A stretch of 64,000 nucleotides of DNA from Deuterostichococcus epilithicus (Eukaryota > Chlorophyta > Trebouxiophyceae > Prasiolales > Stichococcaceae), in the NCBI GenBank assembly GCA_033439295.1, contig JAVTLE010000015.1, positions 434,001 to 498,000 on the forward strand, read 5' to 3'. This document shows positions 1 to 14,500 of this stretch, piece after piece (position 1 is the stretch's first letter; the number at the start of each line of letters is the position of its first letter). The notes under the pieces are model-generated. The model was given only the letters and a program-made list of their open reading frames with translations, did no database searches and was not told the DNA's origin. A program made the position numbers and the translations under genes.

Positions 1-279
1 CAGGGGATATGGCGGCGGCTGGGGGGAGTGGGGCAGAAATCGGCTTTCTGTGCCACTTCGTAGCCTTAACACTTCCGAAGATAATGTGCAGCAGTCCCCA
101 GACGGCTGCGCATCACCAGCTGCACCTTGCAGCCCATCTGGGAGTCCAGTGTTGTCAGGTGCACGCCAATCAGTGCCAATTCGCACGAGCAATTTGGTAA
201 CCTGCAAAACGGCCCCGAGAGGCTCGAAACACAGACAGGAACGTTCAGCGAGGCGAGAAACGTCCATATCCGAAGGATT

Positions 280-570
280 TGGGAAAAAAGGCGAGGTAAC
301 CAGCAGAATCCGGTTGGCAACCCCGGTTGGGTCAACCGCCAACCTCAACCGGACCTAACATCCGGTTACTGCCAACCCTGGGCGTAACTTGAACACATAC
401 CTGGTAACTGGTATGTTAACGCCCATACACATGTGCCTAACACGCTGACATGGCCTTGGCAACATGTCTGTTGGCCAGGCTGCAGCATGTGCAGACAGGC
501 AGATGTTGGCCTACCCACGATGAACCCATCTGTCTGTCATGACCCGCAATCACAGCATTGTAGCTGCAGC
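280..570. repeat. CCGGTT/AACCGG-rich and CATGT-rich short-repeat stretch
   Basis: Several copies of ccggtt and its complement aaccgg or aacc lie close together (about 309-366). They are followed by short near-palindromes around ggtaactggtatgttaac and acatgtctgttggccaggc. No reading frame here looks like a protein. This is described from the sequence only; it may be a remnant of a mobile element or a chance cluster. Confidence 0.3.
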
Positions 571-1640
571 CACGCGACGGCATGCACGAGCGGACGAAAA
601 TCGAATGACGGCAGTGTTTGAGCCACCGACATCACAGTAACGCCAAGTGCATAACCATCTGGACCGCGTGACTTGATGAAGCAAGTCGCAAAGGATGTCA
701 CAGACACTCTGCGCGGCACACAATGTGCGTCAGGCAGCAGCAGAGGCATGCACGCAGCAAGCAGCAGCGGCATGCATTTTGCAAGACCGCCAATCAGCAC
801 AACGCAAGATGCGATGGGGCATGTGATGCAAAGGGTCGCAGCAGACGCTGCAAGATGTTCAGCACCTGCGTGATAGGACAGCACATCAGGCACTTCAGCT
901 GGGCTCCCAGCAGGCACTCTGCAGCGTTTGGATGCGGTGTCGATGCTGACCATGCGGCGGCGCCCATAACACTACTGGCAGGCCCTGCCGCATTTGCCAC
1001 TGCCCCATCAACGGCGATGCGGCCGGGCTGCCGCTGCAGAGGAGGCTCCACAGCTGCTGCGTCAGTGGGCACTACTGCGGCCACGGCGGCCGCACCTGCG
1101 GCTGGGACCGCCCGCAACCAGCTGCCGGTGCGCTGGCCTGCAGTCGTTCGCGGCGGCGTGCGGCTTGTGCAGCGGCCTTGGCCTGCCGCCGACCAGCTGC
1201 TGGCTGCTGCGCCTCTCCCTGCTCCTGTGCATCACGTCAGCCAAGGTTTTCGTCACTTTTCTGCTAGCCCATACATCAGTCTGTCATGGCACTGTCCTCG
1301 GCAACGTTAGGTTCACTTACGCATGAGTCTGAACATTCTACTTTTGAAACACGCTGCCTTCCACTACCTGACCTGGCATACGAGAGGAATACGAATAGAA
1401 ACAAAATAATTGAAGTGGGAACTGCTTAGTTGTTCACTCTAATGTTCCAGCTGCATGCGTACTCATAATCAACTTGGCAGCGCGGTATAACCATCAATGG
1501 CTGGGCAAATGAGTATTGCGGCGCTGAAAGCAGCATTATGTTCAAAGGACATGCCCGTCTCGTCCAGCTCCCACGAGCAGAGACAGTGGAACTAGCTACG
1601 GTGACCGTCATGCGAGATAGGTGAGCCATTTAGCATGATA
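571..1640. other. No gene recognised
   Basis: Open frames here are low-complexity (Ala, Arg, Cys, His rich), overlap on both strands and match no family I know. I see no tRNA, splice-consistent exon chain or clear repeat. Confidence 0.4.
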
Positions 1641-1649
1641 TACGCCTCT

Positions 1650-2970
1650 CATACAAAATTGCACTGCCGGCAACTGCTAGGGCGCCGCTGTTTTTCTAGC
1701 CGCCAAACATGGGCATCTTCTTTGGCTGCTTTTCCGATGCGCCATGAATTGCAAAGAGCCCATCCAGCGGCCTCGATGCCACCTCCGAGGGATTGTTGGG
1801 CATGTCCAGAAACATGAGGCCCTTTCAGCCGGTGCAGCACAGTGGCGTCAACTGCGGCGACGGTTGCGGTGAGGCACACCAGGCTGCACAGCGCTCCGAG
1901 ATCAGCAAGCATGCGGCGGCCACAGGCTGCTGAGGCACTGCACCCTTCAAGATGATCAGCTGCGTGAGCCGCATGAGCTTGCCGACGTCCGCCGGCAGGC
2001 CGCGGCCGCAACGTTCCAAGTAGTGCCGCAGGTAGCGGTGCAACAAAAGAAACGGAAGCCGGGAGGTCGGAGGTGCCCAGGCGGCAACTGTATAAACTCG
2101 AGGTTCGTGGCAACAAAGATGCACTGCAGCCGCGCGCAGACCGCCGCCACGCACTCGACAATCCTGCCGCCCCGCCCTGCAACCTGCAGACCGCCAGAGG
2201 CTGCAGCCGGGCGGACCTCCAGAGGACCAGATGCATTAGCCAGCAGCAACAGGCGCCCCAGAGCTGCCCGCAGCGCCATCGCCATCGCAGGTGTGCTGCT
2301 AGTGCCCACAGGAGGCCGATGTTCAGGCTGGTGAGTCTGGCTGGCAGCAGCTGCTGCAGGGCAGGGTGTGCAGACAGTGGCCACATGCTGCCAGGCTCAA
2401 GTGCTTACAGAAGCTTCCACGACAGGGTTGCTGCAGCGGCGTCCAGCAGTAGAACATGACACAAACCTACCAACTTCGGTGCAACCTGATGCAAGGCGGC
2501 ACAGAGGTGTAAACGACATCAGTTGCAGGTGCCCAACCGCTAGAGCGCTACGTCGGAAAAGGGTATCTGATGGAATCTTGCGATGAAATTCCATCACGGG
2601 GCCATTCCATCGGGTTTCATAGGTTCCATTGATGGATTCCAACGCTATTCCATCGTGGCCTGAGCCTTAGTCATGCAATGGAATAGGCAGATGATGGATT
2701 CCATCACGTTCCATCGCTGTGATGGAGACGATGGACATCCATCTGATGGAGTCCATCATTTGGGTCGATGGGATCCATCGGTAGCGCAGAATGATGCGTA
2801 CGTACTGTATGTGAACTGGCGACAATGCCGCCTGGCCATGACGAGATGGACTCTGCGCACCCAGGTCGGTGCCATTAGCCGAGCAGGCAGAAGTCCTTGA
2901 TCCCAGACCGTCAGCTGACGCAGCGCCGGCACGCTCAGTGCCAGCCACAGCAGCTGCGGCTCAACGGCTA
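1650..2970 (-). pseudogene. Leucine-rich-repeat gene fragment, structure unresolved
   Basis: On the minus strand several short pieces read like leucine-rich repeats: LPADVGKLMRLTQLIIL (about 1945-1995), ARLQCIFVATNLEFIQLP (about 2080-2135), LQQLLPARLTSLNIGLL (about 2300-2350) and VPALRQLTVWDQGLL (about 2890-2935). They sit in different frames, and I could not join them with convincing splice sites. Either this is an intron-rich LRR gene whose borders I cannot see, or it is a decayed copy. LRR proteins with LPxxVGxLxxLxxL repeats are common in green algae. No start, stop or partner domain is visible. Confidence 0.3.
2575..2790. repeat. GATGGA/TCCATC foldback cluster
   Basis: Roughly a dozen copies of gatgga or its complement tccatc occur in about 200 bp. 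The best hairpin pairs 2691-2706 (atgatggattccatca) with 2744-2759, with one mismatch and a loop of about 37 bp. The motif is itself palindromic, so the stretch can fold many ways. No flanking target-site duplication or transposase was seen. It could be a MITE-like element or local expansion of a short palindrome. Confidence 0.55.
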
Positions 2971-3640
2971 GGCTGGATCATCAGGCTACCATACTACGTA
3001 CGGTCTGGGTGCCCACACACGCCTTGCAGCTTTCAGGCTGATGAAGGGTCAGAGGCCCCATCTTTAATCCCAGCACGACTCTTGGCGCCGGACAGGGCTG
3101 GCGCCAGCACCAGTGACGCGCCAGCCTGCATACGCGCTCGCACAGCAGTCTATCTGCGTGCACAGTGGGGCATCCTGGGACCTGGGTCAGCCGTAGCTCC
3201 ACCTTCTTTTGCTCACGCACAGCAGCATGAACTCCGTTGCGGGTACAGGGCAACCTGGAGAAAGCTGTGAATATATAGAACTGCACCTGTCCTCGAAGGG
3301 CAGCTTTACCAAGATGACCTGCAGCACCTCCGACGGCGGCGCATACATGATTTGCAATGCTGACGGGCTGTGTCTCTGCTGTCCAGCTCATTAGGCACGC
3401 AAAAACATACATGATCACTGATATAGATGCGAGCTGAAAGCGGACAGAATGAACGACTGTCGAGGCGTATGCAGATGCCCACCGCGCGAGGAGGGCAACG
3501 TTTCTGCTTCAGGGACTGCCGCCTGGGAAATATTTGGCGGATCCCCGCTGAAGGTCCCAGGCGCCACGCCTGCAGCTCAAACCTAGTTGCCCGGACAGTT
3601 CAGCGGCACCATTCACCCACTTCCTCCACCGGTTAATTAT
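2971..3640. other. No gene recognised upstream of H2B
   Basis: Open frames on both strands are short and unlike any known family. The stretch must contain the H2B promoter and 5' leader, but I cannot point to a specific element. Confidence 0.4.
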
Positions 3641-3645
3641 CGGGC

Positions 3646-4820
<1,175 letters not shown>

Positions 4821-5268
4821 GGCATGCCGCCAGGCCTCAAACTCTCCAGGTCTGTGCGCTGCCTGCTAAATCTTCCTTATACCATACCTTCAGACATCCA
4901 GATGCATGATCTCCCTGACTGGCTGCCAAAATTGTGGTGCAGCAGGGCATGTTGCAGTGAAACTCTTCTGATGGCTCTGCCTGCTGTTGACAATGCTTCA
5001 AGATTGCTGCCGCAACTGCAGGAGGCGCTGTGGTTTTGCCGTTCAATGGGGTGCTGCAAACAGCGGCTGGCAGGAAGTGCGGCGCCGTGGTCGCTGGCCA
5101 GGATTGTTGCTGCAAATTGGTCAAGAGGCAAGAGTGAGGCACAGCACAGGCCTGCACGAGGTCTCTAGAAGGCACTGTACTTCCAAAGGTACCCACAGTT
5201 CTTCTGGGCTTTGATCGACGGCTGGGGAGGGTCTGCCCGGACCGGCACACGCACGTGTCATATATATC

Positions 5269-5273
5269 TGTAA
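5269..5273 (+). terminator. TGTAA poly(A)-like signal for H2B
   Basis: TGTAA lies about 450 bp past the H2B stop. TGTAA is the common green algal polyadenylation signal. A five-base match can occur by chance, so the assignment is tentative. Confidence 0.35.
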
Positions 5274-5400
5274 GCAAGACTGCTCGGGCAGACCTTTGCT
5301 TGCATTTCACATCCTCACTTCAGGTAGCAATCTCGAATTGCATCCTGCCATGAACATACCGCGTCACCCGCAAACCATACCCGTGCCTACCTAGAGAGTG

Positions 5401-5405
5401 TTACA
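5401..5405 (-). terminator. TGTAA poly(A)-like signal for TOP2
   Basis: Read on the minus strand, TGTAA lies about 190 bp past the TOP2 stop codon, a typical distance for green algal 3' ends. Based on motif only. Confidence 0.4.
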
Positions 5406-5596
5406 GGAAGCAGCAGAGTTTGCTGCAGTCGAAGGCACGAGGGTGCATCGCAGCACCCCAAGTGCCTTGCTTCTCTATCTAGTGTTTGGCAGTGCTGCGC
5501 ATCCCGCATGCAGGCATGCTGCATGCGCACTGCAGCGTACTCGCTCCGCCCCCGGCACAACCGAGCCAGCGGCTCGATCCTCCAGTGACCCTCCCT

Positions 5597-8500
5597 CTAT
5601 GGCGACTCTGCGAAGTCGGAGTCGTCGTCGCTGGCGCCGCCCTCCTCCGAGTCTGATGCCAGGTCCACCACGTAGGTCTTTGCGGGCAGAGCGCGGCGGG
5701 CCCGCCCCTCCCGCAGCGGGGGCGGCGCCGCAACCGCCTCCGTGTCCGCCGCCTCGTCCTCGTCCGACTGTGAGTGGCAGAAGCATGTGTGGCGCAGGCA
5801 CGGAGGGCGAGTTCAGCAAGTTGGTCTGCAGCAGGGTTCTGGCTACGGGAATGGCTGCAGGCGCCGGCGGCGGCTCGGACACTGACGTCCGACATAGGTG
5901 CATATGAGTATGTTCCCAAGGACACACGAGAGGAGGGGTGCAGCCACAGCAAATGCATGTGCCAAGAAGTACCTTCACAGGTATGCGCACACATATTGCG
6001 TGCACATTGCCCCAAGACAGGCCGATTTAAGAAATTGACAGAGAACGCACGTCGCTGACAACCTTGCGGCTGCGGCCAGCGGGCTTCTTGGCGGCGGCGG
6101 CCTTGGCAGGCGGCGCCTTGGCAGGCGGCGCCTTGGCAGCCTCGCCGGAGCCCTTGTGGAACGGCGACGGACGCATCCGCTGCACCTTGCCCTGCACGAT
6201 CACGTCATGTGCTTCAGTATCTGCGGAGTGCCGCCAGCTGTTGCGAGTCCTGCTGATGCTGACGCCTCATAGCCACAAAGCACAATGGCATTCATGGTTG
6301 CAGTTGTCAGTGGAACAGACCCTTGTGCTGTCAGGAACAGGTGGAACTCAACTCACCCTGGGCGCGGGCACCGGCGACGCCGCCACCTCCTCCGAGACGT
6401 CCATGCTGGACGCCGCTGCCGTGGCTGCCTTGTCTGTGCAGACACATGACAAAAGAAGCTCAAATTGCCTCGGAAGCTTGAAGAGAGGCTGGTGAGACAC
6501 AATACCTCAGTGAAGGCCTGTCCAAGACCCTGTCTGAGTGCGCTTTGGCAAAGGCAGAAGGCAACTGGGAAGTCGAATGTGTGCTCTGAACAGCACCTGC
6601 AGGCTTGCGCTTAGCGGGCGCCGCCTTGGTCTTGGCGGTGCCTGCCGCGGCTGCCTTTGCCGCCGGCGCCTTGGCGGGCGGCTTCGCTGCTGCTGCCGGC
6701 TTTGCCGCCGCCGCGGCTGCCTGTGTCGCCGGCTTTGCTGCCGCCTTTGCCTGCACACGGATGATGGCCGTCTGTTGCATTCTGTTGCAGCCCCCGAGAA
6801 GCAGGGGGCCAGGAGAAGGTTGTGCCCCAGCAGGCTCGCGCATCAACCATCAGCTCGACAGCCACACACGCCGCTCGCCAAGCTGGCAGGGCCTGACAAT
6901 GCTCGGCATTCCTGCGAAACACACTGCACCACCTTCGGCTTGGCGACCGGCGAGTTGACCTCGTCGAAGTCGCTGTCCTCCCCCTCGCTGAAGTCATCCA
7001 CGCTGTCGCTGCACACGCAGGAGGGCCGGGATTTCAGAACGCAAGCGGCAGGCGCGCGCAGGCTCGTCACTGGGAGGAATACGCGGTGGGGTTTGCAACC
7101 TAAAGGCTCTTTCGTCTTCTTATGATGGCGAGCAGTCTTTCGGCACACAACGCCGCAGCGCAACCGCTGCTTCACGAAGGAACGAACAATGCTGACTGCT
7201 GGCAAGGCCTCCGTGGTGGACACAACCCTCGCCTGCCGCGCTAAATGCTGTGGCCATGATATATGCTGACGCGCACCTGATGCTGAGCACATCGTCGTCG
7301 TCGTCGTCCTCGTCCGACGACTCCAGCACGACGGGCTTCTTCTTCGCGGCCGGCCGCTTGGGCCGCGGCTTGGCCGACGCCGCCGCCGCGCCGCCCGTGC
7401 CGGCGCTGCTGTCCACCTGCAACTCGCCCATGCCGCCTGTGCAGGTGGCACACGAGCACGCCAGTCGATGATCGCCCAGCCGCTGGCACCCGAGCTTGAG
7501 TCCGTTGGCGGGCGGCCACTTCGACTGGAAGTGCTGACGTGGCGGCTGCAGCTCGGCCATGTCAGGCGCCGGACATTGAGGTGCCTCGCCACATCAACGA
7601 TGAACTGTCCACCTGAGATTTCCCCGTGCAGCAACGCTTCGGCGCGTCTGCAGCTGGCGGCGTACCTGTGATGCGCTGCAGTAGAGACGACTCGGAGGCC
7701 TCGCCGCCGCTCGCCGCTGGCGCCTGGCCGCCACCGATGTCCACTGAACTGACTTCCTCGACCACCGCCGCCGCGGCCGCGGTGGCCTTCTTGCCGCGCT
7801 TCGGCCTAGAACGTAGTCGTTGTGTGGTCAGTGTTCGGGCATCGACCTAGGTGCACATTGGCAATCTTGCCTACATCGGAACCGCGGCATGCCGAAGAAG
7901 CGCTCGTGCAAGGTTGCAATTTGACAGAGCTGCTAGAGTTCATGTTGCAGAGTCCTAGGTCGGAGCCGGTTCTGTACGTCGTGCAAGCCAGTCAGACACA
8001 GGAGATGTGAACAGAACACACTTGGCCGGCGCGGCGCCCAGCTCCGCCACGATTGGCGCGATGATCTTCGCCTCGAAGTTGGGGTCCACCGCCAGCGGGT
8101 CCGCCTGCATGTCAGCATTGCATCATCCTTCATCCTCCTCCCCCACCCCTCCGAGTCTAACAGTAACGAATGCGATGTTTTGCATGTGCTGCAGGTTGGA
8201 CGTCGACTCGCCAGACTGGAGCCTCCTGGTGCTCATTGCACGCTGGCGCTTTGGTGGGCGCTCTGGGCCACATATCACTCTGCTGCCAAGAGGCGGGTCC
8301 CGGACGAGGCTCCTGACAGCAAAGCAGGAAGGGCGCGCCTCGGCCTTTTTGGCGGGCGCCTTCTTCTTGGGCGCCTTTTTCTTGACGCCAAAGTCGTCGT
8401 CATCCTCGTCGTCGCTGTCCGCCACCCGCCGCGCCTTTGGCGCCTGCGGGTGTGCCAAAATTGCACATCATCTACAGGCCCCCAATCGCCTGCGCTAAGA

Positions 8501-11500
8501 CACTGTCGTTAGTAGCTTCATCCCTCCACAGCAGTGGCCCGCAGCAGCCTTTTACAGAAAAGGCATTCCCAACGAGGAAATACGAACCTGCTCAATTAGA
8601 GCCGTGTTGGAAGCAGCCCCAGGCCGACGTGACTCCACACAGGGATCAACGCAGGACAGCGGCAACGTGGAGCCTCGCCTTTTTGCCGCGAACGGCACCG
8701 GCGCCGGCCTTCTGCCGCGCCAGCAGCTCGGCGCGCTTCGCATCCTTGGCGTCTTCCACGTCCAGCGCGTCCAGGAAGGCGTCCAAGTCGGCGCGCCACA
8801 GGTCGCGCTCGTCGGTGGCGCGGATGGCGGCCACCGCCTCCGCCCTGTCCCTCGCCTGCGCCTCAAGCTTTGCCGCCTGCGCGGACCCAGCCTCAGAGTC
8901 ATATGTCGTTGTCCGACTCTGCAGGATGAAGCTTGGCAAGGCAGGTTGCGGACGGCGCCACCCTTTTCGTGCCTGACCCTCCAGCTATGGCACCTGTGCA
9001 CGAGCACTTTCGCGTCAATGTCTCTTTTGGCGACCATCCGCGGAGTGGAGCAGGGCAGGCTGTGGCGTGAACGGCGGCTGCCATCCCAAGGTTCGAGCTT
9101 CAAGCAGCCTGCGCATTGACGCCCGGCACGGACAAAGCATCGTTTGTGGTGGTCCAGAGTTCAAAACGAGTCATGTTAACAGTAATGTTTCCACGAGCGC
9201 CCGTTAGTTCAGGGCCTGTTCAGCAGGGAAAGGGCGCGCCTTCTCCTCGGTCAGGGTCTTCAGCACCATGGTGAGCAGGTAGTCGAAATTGGCGCCGCTC
9301 GTGGTCTCCTCCTCCTCGTCATCGCCTGCCTCCTCGCCCGCGCCAGCCAGCTTCTGTGAAGCGAAACACAACACACATCGTTGAGGAGCTATCCTGATGA
9401 CCTTGGATCGACTGGAGTGTCACTGAGGCATCAGTGTACCAGCTGCGAGCACAGGCCACGGCATACGTTACGCTGAGATGCCTGCCTGATGCTGCAGCTC
9501 ATTGTACCTAGGGTTGCCACCCGCGCAGCAGTGTGCCCGATTCATCGATTGTGCTGCAAAGCGCCCCAAGAAACCCTTCCAGCAAGGCGACCTAGCTCGG
9601 TCGGTGCGCTTGGGGCGAGGTCTTGTGCATCAGCCTTGTCATGCCAGGGATGGTGGCACGCGCCACAGCCCCAACACTAAGTAGTGAACTTGCGGGCCTG
9701 GGCGGCAGCATTCTGGCGGCTCGTGCACGGTCTCGCAGGCAGCCTGACAGCCGGGGTCTGCTGCACGCCGTTACATTTGCCAAGACGCACCTTGCGGGCC
9801 TTGGGCGGCAAGAGGCGGTCGTAGCCCTCCGCGTCCAGCTGTGCCTCGATGGCGGCGGCCTTTCGCGTCAGGTCCAGCTGCCGCGCGCGCACCGCCCGGA
9901 TGAACCGCACCTGGTTGCTCATGCGCAGCATCTCCCCCTCCGCCGCCTGCGCGCCGGTGTCCGTGCATCAGGTCACTACTCCGAGAGGGGTTGGGATGTA
10001 TGGTGCCTGACTGCCTGTGCATGGCCTCGACATGTTGCCGAGTGCAATTGGCACCGAAGGCCGCTCTTCCTTGAACCTGTTGTCAACAGTGCAATGCGTC
10101 GAGGGACTGCACAGCATCCCCCGTCGAGGCTCGCATGGCAGGGTCAGGCCGCGCCGTAAGCATGCACCAGGGCAGGCGGGCACCTTGAGCAGCGCGGCCT
10201 TGCGCTTGGTGTAGAAGGTCAGGCGCAGGTCGAAGAACTCCTGCAGGATCTGCTCCGGCGTCTCGTAGCGCTTGATCTTGCCGTCCACGTCAAACAGCAT
10301 CATGTTGCCTGCGCGCCAGGACCGCAGTGCGGGACATCGACATGTTTGCGTGACACCCTGTGCATGTGGTGGCTTGGATGCGAACAGAAAGACCATCTTT
10401 CCCAGCTCAAGCACGCATGCTTGGCAGTTGGGTGACTTGATGGGCGTGCGCACCGATCGACATCTTGGTGGTGAGCTTCAAGCGCGTGTGCGCGCCGGCA
10501 GTCAGCACCTCCTGCAGAACACATACGATACACATTGGAGCAGCCTCAACAGTGAACATGCTGTAGATCCCGCAATTCAATCATGGCCGAGTTTGACTGC
10601 ACCAGGCAGACGGCACATGCCATGCCTAGTAGGTTTCAGCAGGTATGATGAAGGACCATGCCTGCAGCTTGGCGGCGCCCGCAAACTGCAGCGTCATCTT
10701 GATTTCCGCCTCGTTGGAGTTGTCGCGGAAGTCCAGCAGCAGCGGCGCCTCGGCGGCGGGGTTCTCCGGCTTGATGAGTCCCTCCAGGAACTCCTTGTAG
10801 TCCTGCGTCCACTTGCGGATGGGCAGCTCTGTCACCTGCATCGTCCGCTCGTCCAGCTGCGCAGGAAGTGGTGGGAAACCACTCGTCAGGGCGCTGAAGG
10901 GCTGCTTCGCTCGTCAGCTCGACGACAGCGGGAAATCGGGAGTCTGGCGGTTAAACACCTGATTATGGTAGGAGGCCACATGCAGCACGCCTAAACTGGG
11001 CGCGGGCCGGCAGGCACAGGCCGCGAAAGGAAGTAAAGAATAGGGCGACGCTTCGTTGTCCACAGGAGTCAGGCTTGGCATGCGCCAGCTCGAGACCTGC
11101 AGGCTGTACCTGGTAGATGATGCCATTGATGGCGTACGACTTGCCGGCCGTCTTGGAGTCGATCTCGTGGATGGTGCCCCGGAAGCCCTGGATGGCAGCA
11201 CACATTAGTGCGTCAGGGCAGCGCCAACCAGAGGCCGGTGAGAGCAGAAACACGCAGCGCACGGCCGACTCCTGGTGTGCAACATCTTGTCTGAATGTTG
11301 ACCACACCTGTTGCGGTGTGTCACGGAGAGTGCACACCGATGTCACGGGCAGGCCCAAAGACCTGCTACGGTTCGCCCAGGGAGCCGGCCAGCTCAGCTG
11401 CATGCAGCGCCGTGCGCCGGCGGAGGAGGCCGCACCTTGTACCAGGGCTGCATGGGCGTCTGAGCCCCGCCGGCGAGCAGCGCCTTGAGGTTGGCCACCA

Positions 11501-14500
11501 CGTCGCGGGGGTTGTAGTTGGGGATGCTGGTGGACCACCCTGTGCCGATGCCCTCCGCGCCGTTCAGCAGCACCAGCGGCAAGATGGGCATGTACCTGTC
11601 GCGCCAGACATGTGCGTTCCATTGGCGGCAGCACCCGCGTGCGTGTCGCAAAGGGGGGCAGCCCGCACTGCTGCACAGCACAACACGCCGCAGCAGCAGC
11701 AGCAGCACCACCATGCCCCTCAGCAGCTCAGAGTTCGAAGTCTACGTCGGGGAGGTGCTGAAACAAGTCGGAAGGGACGATTCTGAAGGGGAGTTGTCCA
11801 AGCAGGCGGGCAGCAAAACTTGCAACCCAATCGGGTGCACAATGCGCTCGTGTTCGGACGCACCACTCGGGCTCGATGTCCAGGCCCTCCTCGTTGAGGT
11901 AGGTCAGCAGGCAGTCGTCGGCCTTGTTGAAGACGTGGCGCGCGAGCGCCGCCAGCCGCGTGAAGATGTATCGGGGGGAGCTGGCGTCCTTGCCGCCCGC
12001 CACCCTGGAGCCGAACTGGCCTGCGCACAGAGTTGGGGTTTCAGCGGCCCGCTCAGCTGGCTGGCCAGAGCAGTGCGGATCTCACATCTAGAAGCTGGGC
12101 GTGCACATTGGAGGGGTCGACATCTGCACAGCTGCAGCAGCTGGCACTCACATGAACTCATCCACTCCCCCAGATGTTGCTGTCCCAGATGTTGCTGGAT
12201 GTTGCTGAGAGAGTGCACCGGCCTGCCAAAGCATTCGTGCGACTGCTCACCAGAGGGCACCAGCAGGTTGACGTTGTTGCTGCCCACAAAGTCCTGCGCC
12301 AGGCCGACAATGGTGCCCGCCAGGCTGGCCTCGCCGTGGTGGTACGCCGCGTGCTCGCTGACGTAGCCTGCCAGCTGTGCCACCTGCGAGTCCGGGCGGC
12401 GGCGGAGGTTCACCTATAAGACCCGGCCATCGGTCCGTCGAGACAGCCACAGGCAGCAGGTGCGCCACATGCATGGCCGGGCAGCAGCAGAGGTGTGGGC
12501 TTCAGCAGCCTCGGCTGTGCATTCGTGACCCCGGGAAGTCCTGCTGCAAGCCCTGAAAGGGGGTGTTCGCAGCGCCACAGGGGCTGTCGCAGAGCCGTTT
12601 CCGTTCAAGTTTGCGCAGATTCCAACACACCCAGCCGCATCAGCAGGCGCGGGGCGCAGGGCAGGCAGCACGAATGCGTCAAACACTACAGGGTGCAAGA
12701 GCCCACCTTAATGTCCTCCTTGAGGTTGCGCTTGAAGCAGCTGAACATGATCTTGCGCTGGCCCGGCTTGAGGCCGTCCACCATGCTGGGGATGGAGCGC
12801 TCCAGGTCCGCCCGTGAAAACAGGATCAGCTCCTGCGCACACGGGAGGGCACCTTGAAGCTTTCACGCCCGGTTTTTGCGAGACAAGCATGCCAGCCCGG
12901 CAGCCGGGACGGGCGCCACAGACTGGTAACAGCGCGTCACGCGCCATCACTGCGGCAGATGGCAGCCGGCGGACTGCATCGTCACATGCCTCGCTGGCAC
13001 CGAGTGCGCGCCATATCGTGCATCGGGCGGACAACAGACACCAACAGGGCCACATACGAGCAGCTGGCCGCCCACTCTGCGCGGCAAACATGTCTCGCCG
13101 CACCTTGTGCACGAAATCCGAGTAGGAGATCTGGGACGCCTCCGAGTCGAGGAAGGTGCCGGGCACGAAGCGCGACAGCCACGCCTTTCGGTCCTCCACG
13201 TGCTTCTTGCCAAATGCCATCTGGATGGCCTCCCCATCAGGGTCGCCTGCACGTTGCCGTGACGGAAGCCTCGTACGTGCGGGCGCAGCCGATCATGGGA
13301 GCCAGGCGAGTGCCAGCGGCGTCGGAAAACAGCAAGGGTCCCACACAGCACCCGCTGTGCGGGGCTGGACTTGGACCGCGAGTCTGTACTACACGTGGCG
13401 TCTCAGCAGGCTTTCAGTTTGTGGCCGCCTTCTGACTGGTGTGCTGGCTTGCAAGCAAACACCATCCGGGAGCAGAACACGATCAGAGCAGCCCGGTTCA
13501 GCTGCAGTCAGGCAGGCAGAGCGGCGCACCGCTCCAAACGAACTCCTTGCGGTTCATGTCGATCTGGGAGAAGTACTCGCGAGCCTCGTCCGTGTTGGAG
13601 GTGCCCAGCCCTTTGTAGTACTTGACCTGTGTTGCCATTGCGGATTTTGTTCAGACTTCTGCACCTGGCAGCAATGCATCGGCTAGGGGAGCCGCTGCGG
13701 GCGTCTGGAGAGCGCCTGCATCCAGATTCGGCTTCTCAGCGCCGGCAGGGCGGGTCACCTTCCAGCCGTCGGCGCCGTGTGTCTCCTTCCAGGCCTCGTA
13801 CTGGGGCATGGTGTAGAACACCTCCGTCTTGCTGCCCTTGCGCGCCTGCAGCAGACGACAAAATGGGATCAGAGAGTCGGTTCGTGACCCAGGGAGACTC
13901 GCCAGCCACCGCGCCAAGCCAGCCCAAGATTTCGGAGCCCTGCTGCCGGCCGCACTGTGGCGGCTTGCGCAGAGCATACCCCGGCGGAGGCGCCGCGCGA
14001 CAACCACCCGGCGCAGAGCGGGAGCGGGGGGGAGGCGCGCGCGCCTTGACGATGGGCGTGATGAACTCGATGAGGAAGCCGGGGACCTTCAGCAGCGACG
14101 GGTAGAAGTGGTGCATGAAGTTCATGAGCAGGCCCTTGATGTGTGAGCCGTCATGGTCCTGGTCCGTCATGATCATGATGTGCCCGTAGCGCAGCGACAC
14201 CGTGTCTTTGTAGTCCTGCGGGCACAGAGCCAAATTTCCGACCCGAGCGCCCCAGGGTCTGCAGAGGCGCGCAGCACACGAGGTGTCTGCTGTAACGAAC
14301 ATGATGCGGCTGTAGCGCATCGACATCATGTCCTCCGCCAGATCATTACGGACGCTGAAGGTTCCAGCATTTGCAAGAGAGCGGGCTGTTGCTAGTTGCC
14401 AAGTTTCGTGCAGGTGCTGGACAGAGGTGGCAAGGCAGTTGCAGATTGTTGAGCGGTCCACACATCTACAATCATATGTCAGGTTTTTCGGCATCAGTGC

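Larger units (their letters stand above)
4821..5596. other. Convergent spacer between H2B and TOP2
   Basis: This stretch holds the 3' ends of two genes pointing at each other. No further coding exon is recognisable. TGTAA, a poly(A)-signal motif used by green algae, occurs on the plus strand at 5269-5273 (for H2B) and on the minus strand at 5401-5405 (for TOP2). Confidence 0.5.

Noticed and set aside
723-1310. 195-codon plus-strand open frame
   Set aside because: Low-complexity Ala/Arg/His/Pro composition, overlapped by similar frames on the other strand; no motif or splice-linked partner.
6063-6191. Tandem GGCGGCGCCTTGGCA repeat as an independent repeat element
   Set aside because: It is coding: the [16 protein letters not shown] stretch of the TOP2 C-terminal tail.
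6605-6958. Ala-rich plus-strand frame resembling membrane segments
   Set aside because: It is the complement of the Ala/Lys/Pro tail exon of TOP2; the hydrophobic look is a by-product of GCC/GGC-rich codons.
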